64,000 bases of DNA from Stenotrophomonas maltophilia D457 (GCF_000284595.1 NC_017671.1:2451001-2515000), one strand, 5' to 3'; shown: positions 16,304 through 25,289, counted from the stretch's first letter. The notes: generated by a model from the letters alone, not told the origin. Numbers and translations are program-made.

Positions 16304-17467
16304 TCAGGGTGTCAGCACGATCTTGCGGCAGTCGTCATCCTTGGCATCGAATATCGCGTAGCCCTGCGCAGCGTCGGCCAGGCGCATCCGGTGCGAGATG
16401 ATGTCACCCGGATCCAGCTTTCCTTCCATGATTGCGTCGAGCAGTTCCGGCATCAGTCCCTGCACATGGGTCTGGCCCATCTTGAATGCCAGTCCTTTGT
16501 CGAACGCATCACCCAGCAGAAAACCATGAATGAAGCCGGCATAGACGCCTGGAATGCTGACCACGCCGCCACGGCGCGTTGCCGCGATGCATTGCCGTAT
16601 CGCCACGCCACTGCTGCCTTCCAGCTTTACAGCGGTCAACGCTGACTCCAGCGCACTGCCCTCGGCCTCGAAGCCTACGGCCTCGATGCAGGCGTCTACG
16701 CCCCGCCCACTGGTCTGGGTAAGGATGTAATCGGCCGGGTCTTCTATCTCCTTGAAGTCGATGGGGGTCACGCCGTAAGCACGGCGTGCATAGTCCAGGC
16801 GGTAACGAAGGTGGTCGACCATGAAGATGGTCTCTGCTCCCAGCAGCCGGCAACAGGCCGCGCTCATCAACCCAACCGGACCGGCGCCGAAGATGGCCAC
16901 CGTCGAGCCGGGCTTCACACCCGCGTTCAGCGCGGCCTGATAGCCGGTCGGGAGAATGTCAGACAGGAACAGCACCTGCTCATCGGCCACGCCTTCCGGA
17001 ATGCGCAACGGGCCCACGTTGGCCTTCGGCACGCGTACGAATTCGGCTTGGCCACCGGCTACGCCGCCATACAGATGGCTGTATCCGAACAAAGCAGCTG
17101 GAGGCAGCAGCCCTTTCTGGTTCAGCGCCGCGCCCTTGCCAGGATTGGTGGTCTCGCATGCGGCATATTCGGCCAGCCTGCAGTGGAAACACTCACCACA
17201 GGCGATCACGAAGGGAATCACCACGCGATCGCCCGGCTTCACCTGGGTCACGCCGCTGCCGACCTCTTCCACCACGCCCATGAATTCGTGGCCCAGTACA
17301 TCGCCATCGTGCAGATCAGGAATCTTGCCGCGGTAGAGGTGCAGGTCTGAACCGCAGATGGCGGTGGCGGTCACCCGCAGTATCAGATCGTCATCCGCCG
17401 CCAGTACCGGGTCGGGCACAGTCTCGACGCGCACATCCCTGCGGCCGTGATAGGTCAATGCCTGCAT
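16304..17467 (-). CDS. Zinc-dependent alcohol dehydrogenase (formaldehyde dehydrogenase-like)
   Basis: A 387-residue medium-chain dehydrogenase. Catalytic zinc ligands are C38 (ICGSDLH) and H60-E61 (GHEFMG). The structural zinc uses C90, C93, C96 and C104. The NAD-binding GAGPVG motif is in [13 protein letters not shown]. The long form with ILPTGYQAA and a large insert resembles the glutathione-independent formaldehyde dehydrogenase group often found in stress clusters. The ATG at 17467 has GGAG nine bases upstream. The true substrate is unknown. It is probably co-transcribed with the downstream membrane protein. Confidence 0.93.
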   Translation of the reverse strand: MQALTYHGRRDVRVETVPDPVLAADDDLILRVTATAICGSDLHLYRGKIPDLHDGDVLGHEFMGVVEEVGSGVTQVKPGDRVVIPFVIACGECFHCRLAEYAACETTNPGKGAALNQKGLLPPAALFGYSHLYGGVAGGQAEFVRVPKANVGPLRIPEGVADEQVLFLSDILPTGYQAALNAGVKPGSTVAIFGAGPVGLMSAACCRLLGAETIFMVDHLRYRLDYARRAYGVTPIDFKEIEDPADYILTQTSGRGVDACIEAVGFEAEGSALESALTAVKLEGSSGVAIRQCIAATRRGGVVSIPGVYAGFIHGFLLGDAFDKGLAFKMGQTHVQGLMPELLDAIMEGKLDPGDIISHRMRLADAAQGYAIFDAKDDDCRKIVLTP

Positions 17468-17615
17468 CGTGCTGCTCCAGGAGCTCGGGCCTTCAGCATC
17501 GCAAGGCCGCCATCCGGCTGCAGTGACATCCCGGTGTGCGCGGCGTTCATTCTGCAGCGTCGTGGCGTTAACCCGGCGCGGCGCAGGCTTCACTCTCTCG
17601 CCGCAGGAGCTGCCC

Positions 17616-17804
17616 ATGAACGACAAACTGCCCTTCAATCCAACGACGGATGTGGACGATCAGTCAAAGGCGCACACGCCGGACAAACGGCGCAATGATC
17701 GAGCCAGATGGAAGGAGCACGACATGCCCGACGACGGCGATGGCCCCAAGGCGGTACCGGAGGACTACGAGCGCCCTGATCCCGATCCGACGGGGAAGCG
17801 TTGA
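17616..17804 (+). CDS. Small hydrophilic protein
   Basis: A 62-residue, highly charged protein with no hydrophobic core, rich in Asp, Lys, Arg and Pro ([22 protein letters not shown]). AGGAG lies eight bases before the ATG at 17616. It looks intrinsically disordered, like many stress-associated small proteins. I do not recognise a family. It precedes the DUF6766 gene by 100 bases. Confidence 0.7.
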   Translation: MNDKLPFNPTTDVDDQSKAHTPDKRRNDRARWKEHDMPDDGDGPKAVPEDYERPDPDPTGKR

Positions 17805-17904
17805 GTCCGCCTCACATTCCGGATGCGCAGCAATCACGAGGCATGGCTCTTTGTCGGCGCAAGCTTCATGGACGGTCTTTGGAGCAGCCTCAACGAGGTC
17901 TTGC

Positions 17905-18543
17905 ATGTGGAAACGCAACGGTCTCTCGCTGGTGCTGCTTGCGCTCACGTTGGTGTTCATTGTGGGGCAGGCAGTTGCGGGGCATCACGTGCACAACCAG
18001 GAACTGGTCGAGCACGGACGCATGCCGATCGATTTCTCGCACTACCTGGCTACCGGGCACTTCGTCAGCGCTACGTTCGAGAACTGGGAGAGCGAATTCC
18101 TGCAGATGGGGATGTACGTTCTGCTGACGGTCAGCCTGCGCCAGCGCGGTTCGGCCGAATCGCGGCCGCTGGACCCCGCGCAGGAACAGAATCGCATCGA
18201 ACCCGGCCGCACGCCCTGGCCGGTCAGGCGTGGTGGCCTGTGGAAGGTTCTTTACGGTCATTCGCTGGCGATTGCGTTCGGGCTGTTGTTCCTGTTCAGC
18301 TTTACGCTGCATGCATTGGGAAGCTGGCGCGCCGAGGAGGCCGAACAGCAGTTGAAGGGATTGCCGCCGCCAGGCTTTGTGGAGCACCTCGCCAGCAGCA
18401 CATTCTGGTTCGAATCCATGCAGAACTGGCAAAGCGAGTTCCTGGCCGTGCTGTCTCTGGTGGTGCTGACGATCTTCCTGCGCCAGAAAGATTCGCCGCA
18501 GTCCAAGCCGGTCGAGGCGCCGCATACCCAGACAGGAGATTGA
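17905..18543 (+). CDS. DUF6766-type membrane protein
   Basis: A 212-residue protein with an internal duplication. Membrane helices occur near residues 6-24, 62-75, 113-133 and 178-190. Two repeats of HYLATGHFVSATFENWESEFLQM and EHLASSTFWFESMQNWQSEFLAV are each followed by a helix and LRQ(R/K). This matches proteins annotated as DUF6766; function unknown. The ATG at 17905 starts right before the first helix (MWKRNGLSLVLLALTLVF). It lies three bases before the isochorismatase-fold gene, so the two probably share a transcript. Confidence 0.85.
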   Translation: MWKRNGLSLVLLALTLVFIVGQAVAGHHVHNQELVEHGRMPIDFSHYLATGHFVSATFENWESEFLQMGMYVLLTVSLRQRGSAESRPLDPAQEQNRIEPGRTPWPVRRGGLWKVLYGHSLAIAFGLLFLFSFTLHALGSWRAEEAEQQLKGLPPPGFVEHLASSTFWFESMQNWQSEFLAVLSLVVLTIFLRQKDSPQSKPVEAPHTQTGD

Positions 18544-18546
18544 ACC

Positions 18547-19116
18547 ATGGCAGATGATCCGTCGACGGCCTTGCTGATCATCGACATGTTCAGCCGTTTC
18601 GATTTCCCGGGCGCGCAGGAGCTGGCGCCCGCGGCAGAGCGGGCGGCCCGGCAGATCCGGCGCCTGAGGGATCACTTCGACGAACGCGGGTGGCCGGTCA
18701 TCTACGCCAATGACAATTTCTCGGATTGGAAGCGCGATTTCCGCCAGCAGGTGGAACAGTGCCGGCGCGACGGCGGTCCGGCGGGACGAATTGCCAGCCT
18801 TCTCTCGCCCTTGCCCAGTCATTACTTCGTGCTCAAGCCCAAGCACTCGGCGTTCCTGGCCAGTCCCTTGCCGATTCTGCTGGCCAAACTGGGCGTGCGC
18901 CGCCTGTGCCTGAGTGGCATGACGGCCGATTCGTGCGTTCTGGCCACCGCGCTGGATGCCAATGCCAGAGAGTTCGACGTCGCGTTGGCACCGGAGGTCG
19001 TGGCGGGGCTGCCATCCCGGAAGCGGCGCGCACTGGCGCTGCTGGCTGATACGGGCGCAGCCCGGATCGCGCGGCTTTCTTCGCTTGTCTCTGGGCAGGA
19101 AGCAGGAAGGCGCTGA
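18547..19116 (+). CDS. Isochorismatase-fold cysteine hydrolase
   Basis: A 189-residue hydrolase with the expected catalytic triad: D13 (LLIIDMF), K97 (FVLKPKHSAF) and C130 (GMTADSCVLATALDA). It begins MADDPSTALLIIDMFSRF, which sets the ATG at 18547; AGGAG is nine bases upstream. Members cleave nicotinamide, isochorismate, ureidoacrylate and other amides or ethers, and the sequence alone does not choose. It lies three bases after DUF6766. Confidence 0.9.
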   Translation: MADDPSTALLIIDMFSRFDFPGAQELAPAAERAARQIRRLRDHFDERGWPVIYANDNFSDWKRDFRQQVEQCRRDGGPAGRIASLLSPLPSHYFVLKPKHSAFLASPLPILLAKLGVRRLCLSGMTADSCVLATALDANAREFDVALAPEVVAGLPSRKRRALALLADTGAARIARLSSLVSGQEAGRR

Positions 19117-19123
19117 AGGCAGC

Positions 19124-19357
19124 TCAGGCCCGGTCGGCTATCCCCTGTACGCCGGCATGACCGGCGCAATGTGCACAGCAGAAGATCTGGCCATTTCCTT
19201 CAACGCCATGCCCAATGACCGCGCATTTGCAGTGTGCGCAGCGGGGTGCGAATGCGTGGATCGCGCACTCGAACGAATCGAACGTGCCGCTGCGCCCGCC
19301 CTGCTGCAGGGTAAAGCTCTTGTCGTAGTTGTTGCCGCAGACATCACAGGTAGCCAT
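19124..19357 (-). CDS. Small cysteine-rich zinc-ribbon-like protein
   Basis: A 77-residue protein with eight cysteines, mostly paired: CDVCGN near the start, FECAIHAF, RCAHCKC and FCCAHCAGH. Together with several histidines these could bind one or two zinc ions. The start MATCDVCGNNYDKSF is typical of small bacterial proteins annotated as metallothionein- or zinc-ribbon-like. The ATG at 19357 has GAGG upstream. It converges on the isochorismatase-fold gene with seven bases between. Confidence 0.75.
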   Translation of the reverse strand: MATCDVCGNNYDKSFTLQQGGRSGTFDSFECAIHAFAPRCAHCKCAVIGHGVEGNGQIFCCAHCAGHAGVQGIADRA

Positions 19358-19479
19358 GGGGCACCTCGTGCTGTGGAAGGAACATGCAGTGTGGCGAGCG
19401 CGAATGTCGGTGGCCGTGAATGCACCGTGTCGCGAGGGTGTAGGACGTCCGCATCGTCGCCAAGCGGGCGCGGCGTGCT

Positions 19480-19926
19480 TCATTGGTCATTGCCGGGCTC
19501 GGCACTGTTGCCACGTGGTGTGCCGCGACCACAGGGAAACGCCGTGCGCAGCCCTTCGACAACCAGTGGCGACGCATCCTGCTGCAATCGCTCGCGGGGC
19601 AGTTGCCGGAGATGGGAAGACACATGGTCGACCAGTTCATGCGGAAGGATCTGGCCCTGCCCGCACCACTGTCCGCGGCTGGCATCGGCGACGCCCAGGA
19701 TATAGCCGCTGGCGCGAGCGCTGGACAGGCTCCGGCACTGTTCACCGTCGCAGAACCCGTCATCGCCTTTCCCCTGCAGGAGGGTGATGAGTTCCGTGCC
19801 GCTGACAAGCCAGGTCCGTGCCGGCTGCGTTGTTCCGGCCAAAGCGGACCCAGCCAGCGCGCAGAGGCCAAGTGCGAGGAGCCGACGCATGACGCGGCGC
19901 GCCTGGGGTTGGTGATGTCTCTTCAT
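19480..19926 (-). CDS. Rap1a/Tai-domain exported protein
   Basis: A 148-residue secreted protein. A signal peptide ends near residue 30 (LLALGLCALAGSALA). The mature part shows the Rap1a/Tai pattern: SGYILGVADASRGQWC, a helical stretch, and a closing LRTAFPCG. The cysteines in WC and FPC probably form a disulfide. Tai proteins protect against type VI amidase effectors, but many family members have no such link and no effector or T6SS gene is nearby. An ATG at 19890 (MRRLLALG) is an alternative start giving a shorter signal peptide. Confidence 0.75.
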   Translation of the reverse strand: MKRHHQPQARRVMRRLLALGLCALAGSALAGTTQPARTWLVSGTELITLLQGKGDDGFCDGEQCRSLSSARASGYILGVADASRGQWCGQGQILPHELVDHVSSHLRQLPRERLQQDASPLVVEGLRTAFPCGRGTPRGNSAEPGNDQ

Positions 19927-19971
19927 GTTGAGGCCCTGGCTGTTGCTTTCATGGATGCCACGCGGCAGAGG

Positions 19972-20643
19972 TCAAAGCAGATCAAGCTGGTTGCGCGGAC
20001 GAAACTCCGGGTCGTCCTCGGCTTCCAGCATGGCCTCCACCAATGTTTCGAAGGGCTCGGTGGCGGCATCCAGGTCTGCGGATGACAGGAATCCGGATTC
20101 CCCGGGGCCGGCCAGCCCAATCGCAGCAACCGTCTCCTGCTCACCTTCCTCGGCCCAGAGATAGTCGTGGATCAGTGCCACGCCTTCGTCGCCCCCCTTC
20201 AGGAAGTCGGCGGCGCCTCGTGCCACGGCAAGAAACGCGATGAGATCGTAAAGGCTCTCCGAATACGTCAGCGATCCTGCGACAAAGTGCGTAGCAGTGC
20301 GGTCATAGGCGGCAATCTGGATATTCCCGGCCTGTGCAGAGGCAAGGAAAGCCTTCAATGCGGCGCGATTGTCGGGGTAGCGGGCCAACAGCGCCTGGCA
20401 ATCCGCGAGCAGGTGGTCCAACGCCTCGTCGCTGCACGAGGCAAGGAATTGACCGTTTTCCATGCGCCACTGCCCGGAGATGCCTCGCCAGTCGGACCAA
20501 CGGGATGATGAAGGCACGGGCGCTGCCAGCCATCTGGAAAGATCGTGGTGGGAAATCTTCAGGCGGAGCAGTGCTGAATAGGGCTCTGACAAGGCGATCC
20601 TCCACTGTGTCTGCGTACAGTTGGCTTGTAGCAGACAACGCAT
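19972..20643 (-). CDS. Hypothetical soluble protein
   Basis: A 223-residue protein I do not recognise. After a short start it reads IALSEPYSALLRLKISHHDLSRWLAAP, then a helical domain (DEALDHLLADCQALLARYPDN), YDRTATHFVAGSLTYSESLYDLIAFLAVARGAADFLKGGDEG, and an acidic C-terminus. No signal peptide or membrane segment is seen. The start is uncertain: ATG at 20643 has only a weak ribosome site. It follows the fructose regulator gene by 41 bases on the same strand, but nothing links them in function. Confidence 0.65.
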   Translation of the reverse strand: MRCLLQANCTQTQWRIALSEPYSALLRLKISHHDLSRWLAAPVPSSSRWSDWRGISGQWRMENGQFLASCSDEALDHLLADCQALLARYPDNRAALKAFLASAQAGNIQIAAYDRTATHFVAGSLTYSESLYDLIAFLAVARGAADFLKGGDEGVALIHDYLWAEEGEQETVAAIGLAGPGESGFLSSADLDAATEPFETLVEAMLEAEDDPEFRPRNQLDLL

Positions 20644-20684
20644 GACCCGCCAACATCTGGCGGCTGCCGCAGGCCGGTGCCGGA

Positions 20685-21668
20685 CTATCGCCCAGCCGTC
20701 GACCCTCTCACCACGCACCTTCCCGTCATCACCAGCCTGCGCACGGGCAGCTCCGGCATGCGCAGGCGTTCCAGCAACAGCGACATCGCAGCGCGCCCCA
20801 TGTCTTCAACCGGCTGCTCGACCACGGTAATGCCAGGTTCGACCAGCTCGGTCCAGCGCTCGTTGTCGAACCCTGCCAGCGCCAGTTCTCCTGGAATGGC
20901 GAGACCGGCGCTGCGTGCCGCCTTCAATGCACCCATGAGCAGCAGGCTGTTGCTGGTGACCAGCGCGTCGGGACGCGAAGGGCCGGCCAGCCATTGGTCG
21001 ACCGTTGCGATGGCGGCCTCGGCCGTTGGCTCGACTTCACGGTAATCCGGCTCCAATCCGTGCGTGCGCATCGCAGCAAGATAGCCGTCGCGGCGCTCGG
21101 CCGCCGTGGTGCTGGTGCTGCCGAACAGGCCGCCGATGCGGCGATAGCCACGCTCGACGAGATGCTCGACCAGGGCGCCCATCGCCGCGGGATTGTCCAG
21201 CACCACGCTGTCGATCGACCCGCTGGCCGCGGCGCGGTCCACCAGTACCGTCGGGAAGTCCAGCGTGAGCCGTTCCAGCCGCCCCACCGTGGTCCGTGTG
21301 GGCGCAAAGATCAGTCCACTGATGCGCTCCTCGTGCATCAACTGCAGGTACAGCGCCTCGCGCTCGGGGTCTTCGTCGGTGTTGCAGAGCGTGACGCGCA
21401 GGCCTTCGCGATAGGCGACCTCCTCCACCGCACGGATAAGCGCAGTGAAGAACGGGTTGCGGATATCCGCAACGATCAACCCGATGATGCCGGTGTGCCG
21501 GGAGCGCAGCCGCCTTGCCTGCAGGTTCGGCCGATAGCCGGTCTGGCGGATCGCCACCTCGACCCGGCCGCGAACCTCTTCGCTGACCGGGCCGCCCCCG
21601 AGCACCCGCGACACGGTGGACTTGGATACCCCCGCTACACGCGCGACGTCATTGATGCTGATACTCAT
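20685..21668 (-). CDS. fruR: LacI-family repressor of the fructose operon
   Basis: A 327-residue regulator. The N-terminal helix-turn-helix is classical LacI type (INDVARVAGVSKSTVSRVL), with the hinge helix around NLQARRLRSRHTGIIGLIV, then a periplasmic-binding-protein-like sensor domain (DIRNPFF, VLVDRAAAS, GFDNERW). It is divergent from fruB. A palindrome GGAAACGTTCCC lies two bases before its ATG and a perfect GGGAACGTTCCC precedes fruB. This supports repression of the operon and of itself, relieved by a fructose phosphate. The family also includes Cra-like regulators; context decides the name. Confidence 0.9.
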   Translation of the reverse strand: MSISINDVARVAGVSKSTVSRVLGGGPVSEEVRGRVEVAIRQTGYRPNLQARRLRSRHTGIIGLIVADIRNPFFTALIRAVEEVAYREGLRVTLCNTDEDPEREALYLQLMHEERISGLIFAPTRTTVGRLERLTLDFPTVLVDRAAASGSIDSVVLDNPAAMGALVEHLVERGYRRIGGLFGSTSTTAAERRDGYLAAMRTHGLEPDYREVEPTAEAAIATVDQWLAGPSRPDALVTSNSLLLMGALKAARSAGLAIPGELALAGFDNERWTELVEPGITVVEQPVEDMGRAAMSLLLERLRMPELPVRRLVMTGRCVVRGSTAGR

Positions 21669-21669
21669 T

Positions 21670-21681
21670 GGAAACGTTCCC
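21670..21681. promoter_or_regulatory. Putative FruR operator near fruR start
   Basis: GGAAACGTTCCC, one mismatch from a perfect dyad and from the fruB-side site. Its position directly before the fruR ATG suggests autoregulation. Confidence 0.7.
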
Positions 21682-21727
21682 GGAAAAGTGCGCCTGCCAT
21701 GGCCCGGCGGCTGTTCAGGACAATGCT

Positions 21728-21750
21728 AACGCCAAATAGCTATTGGCGTT
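21728..21750. promoter_or_regulatory. Second dyad in the fruR-fruB intergenic region
   Basis: AACGCCAA, seven bases, TTGGCGTT. The sequence differs from the FruR sites, so another factor may bind. The right arm overlaps the candidate fruB -35 box. Confidence 0.45.
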
Positions 21751-21771
21751 TTGTGCAGTGCACATTGAAAT
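21743..21771 (+). promoter_or_regulatory. Candidate fruB promoter
   Basis: TTGGCG (21743-21748) and TGAAAT (21766-21771) are spaced by 17 bases, four of six matches each to the sigma-70 boxes. The perfect operator at 21779-21790 would then cover the transcription start. Confidence 0.45.
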
Positions 21772-21778
21772 AGGCGGT

Positions 21779-21790
21779 GGGAACGTTCCC
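21779..21790. promoter_or_regulatory. Putative FruR operator upstream of fruB
   Basis: GGGAACGTTCCC is a perfect 12-bp palindrome with the central CG typical of LacI-family sites. It lies just downstream of the candidate -10 box and 36 bases before the fruB start. Confidence 0.75.
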
Positions 21791-21825
21791 AATATGCCCA
21801 GCCATCCTTTTGCCGGAGCCGCCCT

Positions 21826-24336
21826 TTGTCGCCCCAGACCTTCCCCTCCCCCGTCAGCCGGGAACTGATCCGCCTGGACGCGCGGGCGCAGGACAAGACC
21901 GATGCGATCGCCCAGGTCGCGCAGATGCTGGTCGCGGCCGGCTGCGTGGCGCCAGGGTACGAGGCCAGCATGGGACGGCGCGAAGCGCTGGCCAACACCT
22001 TCCTCGGCCATGGCGTGGCAATCCCGCACGGGCTTGGCGAGGACCGCCATCTGGTGCGCCGCGATGGCATTGCCGTGCTGCAGTTGCCGGAAGGCGTGGA
22101 ATGGAATCCGGGGCAGGTCACCCGTCTGGTGGTTGGCATCGCTGCCCAGTCCGATACCCACATTACCCTGCTGCGCCGCCTGACCCGGCTGATCCAGGAT
22201 GAGGCAACGCTGCAGCGCCTGTTTGCGACCACCGATGCGGGTGAGATCGTCAACGCGCTGACCGGCGACATTGCGATCACGACCGCCCAGGTACCGGCCA
22301 CCGATCTGGCCGAGCGCTTTGACTGGACCATTGCCTACCCCAGCGGCCTGCACGCGCGCCCGGCCACGCGCTGGGCAGAGACGGCGCGCCGCTTTGCGGC
22401 CCGCGCCCAGGTGCGTGCCGGCGACCAGGCAGCGGACGCCAAGAGTCTGGTCGCGCTGCTGCAACTTGGCCTGCGTCATGGCGATGCCGTCAGCGTGTCT
22501 GCCGAGGGGGCGGATGCCCCTGCCCTGCTGACCGCGCTGCGCAGGGTCATGGAGGACCTGGTGGCACAGGAAAAGGCCGACGCCGAACGCGCAGCACAAC
22601 GCAAGGCCACGCCGGTGGCAGGCTGGAATCCGCCCGAGGCACAGGCTGCCATCGTCGGCATCGGTGCCAGCCCTGGGCTGGCAATCGGCCCGGTGCATGT
22701 ATTGGCCAGCACGCAGGCCGAGGTCGCCGATCGCCCGGCCCCGCTCGGCGAAGGCGGGGCGCGTCTGCAGGACGCGCTCGCACGTACCCGCCAGCAGTTG
22801 GCCGCGCTGCAGGATGACACCCAGCGCCGGCTTGGCGCCTCGGACGCCGCCATCTTCAAGGCCCATGCCGCGCTGTTGGACGACACCGACCTGATTACCC
22901 GTACCTGCCAGCTGATGGTCGAAGGCCATGGCGTCGCATGGTCCTGGCACCAGGCCATCGAACACATCGCCTCGGGCCTGGCCGCGCTGGGCAACCCGGT
23001 GCTGGCCGGGCGCGCCGCCGACCTGCGTGACGTTGGCCGCCGAGTGCTGGCGCAGCTTGATCCGTCGGCCGCCGGTGGCGGCCTGGCCGACCTGCCCGCG
23101 CACCCGTGCATCCTGCTCGCGGCGGACCTGTCGCCGTCCGACACGGCCAACCTCGACACTACCCGCGTGATTGGCCTGGCCACCGCGCAGGGCGGGCCGA
23201 CCTCGCACACCGCCATCCTCTCGCGCACCCTCGGCCTGCCGGCGCTGGTCGCCGGGGGGGGCGAGCTGCTCGCGATCAGCGCCGGTCGCGAGGCGATCAT
23301 CGACGGCAGCAGCGGGCGGCTCTACCTGTCTCCGTCCGAGGCCGACCTCGCCTCGGCGCGCGCGTGGATCGCCGAACAGCAGCAGATCCGCGAGCGTGAA
23401 GCGGCGCAACGCGCGCAGCCGGCACAGACGCCGGACGGCCACCGCATCGACATCGGCGCCAACGTCAACCTGCCCGAGCAGGTGCCGCTGGCACTGGAGC
23501 AAGGCGCGGAAGGCGTCGGCCTGATGCGCACCGAATTCCTGTTCCTTGAACGTGGCAGTACGCCCAGCGAGGATGAGCAGTACACCACGTATGTGGCGAT
23601 GGCCAAGGCACTCGGCGGCCGCCCACTGATCGTGCGTGCGCTCGATATCGGTGGCGACAAGCAGGTGGCGCACCTGGAGCTGCCGCATGAAGAAAACCCG
23701 TTCCTGGGCGTGCGCGGCGCGCGCCTGCTGCTGCGCCGGCCGGACCTGCTGGAACCGCAGCTGCGTGCGCTGTACCGCGCGGCGAAAGACGGCGCGCGCC
23801 TGTCCATCATGTTCCCGATGATCACCTCGGTGAGCGAGCTGGTCGCACTGCGCGCCATCTGCGAGCGCCAGCGCGCAGCACTGCAGGCGCCCGGGGTACC
23901 GATCGGCATCATGATCGAAGTGCCGGCCGCTGCGGCGCAGAGCGATGTGCTGGCCCGCCACGCCGACTTCTTCTCGATCGGTACCAACGACCTGACCCAG
24001 TACGTGCTGGCGATCGACCGCCAGAATCCGGAGCTGGCCGCCGAGGCCGACAGCCTGCATCCGGCCGTGCTGCGCGCGATCCGCGCCACGGTGGAAGGCG
24101 CACGACTGCATGGGCGCTGGGTGGGCGTCTGTGGCGGGCTGGCCGGCGATCCGTTCGGCGCACTGCTGTTGGCCGGCCTGGGCGTGGACGAACTGTCGAT
24201 GACCCCGAACGACATCCCGGCCGTGAAAGCACGCCTGCGTGGCAGCGCGCTGGCCGATCTGCGAACGCTGGCTGCGACGGCGCTGGACTGCGAAACCGCT
24301 GAGCAGGTGCGTGCCCTCGATGGAGTGCGCGCATGA
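21826..24336 (+). CDS. fruB: Fructose PTS multiphosphoryl transfer protein (EIIA-HPr-EI)
   Basis: An 836-residue cytoplasmic fusion that carries phosphate from phosphoenolpyruvate to FruA. EIIA-Fru covers about 1-150 with H68 (GVAIPHGL). HPr is about 165-255 with H176 (PSGLHARPA). Enzyme I is about 275-836 with active H461 (GGPTSHTAIL) and PEP-binding motifs further on (VGLMRTEFLF, GTNDLTQY, VGVCGG). The start is TTG at 21826 with GGAG seven bases upstream; the ATG at 21794 is out of frame. The fusion of EI to the fructose components is the Xanthomonas arrangement. Its stop overlaps fruK by four bases. Confidence 0.96.
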   Translation: MSPQTFPSPVSRELIRLDARAQDKTDAIAQVAQMLVAAGCVAPGYEASMGRREALANTFLGHGVAIPHGLGEDRHLVRRDGIAVLQLPEGVEWNPGQVTRLVVGIAAQSDTHITLLRRLTRLIQDEATLQRLFATTDAGEIVNALTGDIAITTAQVPATDLAERFDWTIAYPSGLHARPATRWAETARRFAARAQVRAGDQAADAKSLVALLQLGLRHGDAVSVSAEGADAPALLTALRRVMEDLVAQEKADAERAAQRKATPVAGWNPPEAQAAIVGIGASPGLAIGPVHVLASTQAEVADRPAPLGEGGARLQDALARTRQQLAALQDDTQRRLGASDAAIFKAHAALLDDTDLITRTCQLMVEGHGVAWSWHQAIEHIASGLAALGNPVLAGRAADLRDVGRRVLAQLDPSAAGGGLADLPAHPCILLAADLSPSDTANLDTTRVIGLATAQGGPTSHTAILSRTLGLPALVAGGGELLAISAGREAIIDGSSGRLYLSPSEADLASARAWIAEQQQIREREAAQRAQPAQTPDGHRIDIGANVNLPEQVPLALEQGAEGVGLMRTEFLFLERGSTPSEDEQYTTYVAMAKALGGRPLIVRALDIGGDKQVAHLELPHEENPFLGVRGARLLLRRPDLLEPQLRALYRAAKDGARLSIMFPMITSVSELVALRAICERQRAALQAPGVPIGIMIEVPAAAAQSDVLARHADFFSIGTNDLTQYVLAIDRQNPELAAEADSLHPAVLRAIRATVEGARLHGRWVGVCGGLAGDPFGALLLAGLGVDELSMTPNDIPAVKARLRGSALADLRTLAATALDCETAEQVRALDGVRA

Positions 24337-25289
24337 GCGCCCGCGCCGTCACCATTACCCTGAACCCGGCAATCGACCAGACCGTGCGGCTGGCGCACCT
24401 GCAACCGGGTAACGTGCATCGCGCCCGCAGTTCCCGCGACGACGCCGGCGGCAAAGGCATCAACGTGGCCGCCTGCCTGGCAGACTGGGGCGTGCCGACC
24501 ACTGCGCTGGGCGTGCTCGGCGATGGCAACGACGGCGTGTTCAGCGCACTGTTTTCCGATCGGGGCATCGCAGACGCGTGTCTGCGCATTCCGGGCCGTA
24601 CCCGCACCAACATCAAGCTGGTGGAAGATGCCAACGGCGAGACCACCGACATCAACCTGCCCGGCCTGTCACTGTGCGACGCCGATCTGGACGCGGTATC
24701 GCGCCGACTCGACGCACTGCTCCAGCCGCAGCTGCCGGTGGTGCTGTCCGGCAGCCTTCCGTCCGGGCTGCAAGCCGATGCATGGGCCCGACTGCAGGCG
24801 CAGGTGCGCGCCGCCGGCGCGCGCGTACTGCTGGATACCAGTGGCGACGCGCTTGCCGCGGCGTTGAGTGGTGCACAGGGTGCACTGCCCTACGCGGTCA
24901 AGCCCAACCGCCATGAACTGGAGGCCTGGGCCGGCACGCCGCTGCTGGATCGCAGCGCCCTGCGCGCCGCGGGCCGGGCCCTGGTCGAACGCGGAGTTGC
25001 ACTCGTAGCGATCTCGATGGGCGCCGACGGCGCGCTGTTCATTGATCGCAGCGGCGCCCTGGTCGCACGACCGGCGCGACTGGCGCAGGGCAGTACGGTC
25101 GGTGCCGGCGACGCCATGGTCGCCGGCATCGCCGCCGCCTTGTTGGAGCCCTCCCCCGACCTGGCCGGTTGTGCGCGACTGGCCACGGCGTTCTCGATGA
25201 GCCGGCTGGAGAGTGGCGACGCGCGACGGCTGGACCCGGCGCAGGTGCGCGCGTGGACCGGCGATGTACTGATCGAGCGGTTGGATTGA
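24333..25289 (+). CDS. fruK: 1-Phosphofructokinase
   Basis: A 318-residue PfkB-family kinase that converts fructose 1-phosphate to fructose 1,6-bisphosphate. Seen are TLNPAIDQTV at the start, DDAGGKGINVAACLADWG (PfkB signature 1), TDINLPGL, and the ATP/catalytic motif GSTVGAGDAMVAGIAAALL near residue 250. Its ATG overlaps fruB by four bases, so it is translationally coupled to it. Confidence 0.96.
   Translation: MSARAVTITLNPAIDQTVRLAHLQPGNVHRARSSRDDAGGKGINVAACLADWGVPTTALGVLGDGNDGVFSALFSDRGIADACLRIPGRTRTNIKLVEDANGETTDINLPGLSLCDADLDAVSRRLDALLQPQLPVVLSGSLPSGLQADAWARLQAQVRAAGARVLLDTSGDALAAALSGAQGALPYAVKPNRHELEAWAGTPLLDRSALRAAGRALVERGVALVAISMGADGALFIDRSGALVARPARLAQGSTVGAGDAMVAGIAAALLEPSPDLAGCARLATAFSMSRLESGDARRLDPAQVRAWTGDVLIERLD

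Noticed and set aside
21752..21764. Possible CRP/Clp-type site upstream of fruB
   Set aside because: TGTG and CACA are present but the spacing does not fit the TGTGA-N6-TCACA consensus.
21715..24111. Long minus-strand frame opposite fruB
   Set aside because: Low-complexity His/Gln/Arg-rich composition without motifs; fruB on the other strand is certain.
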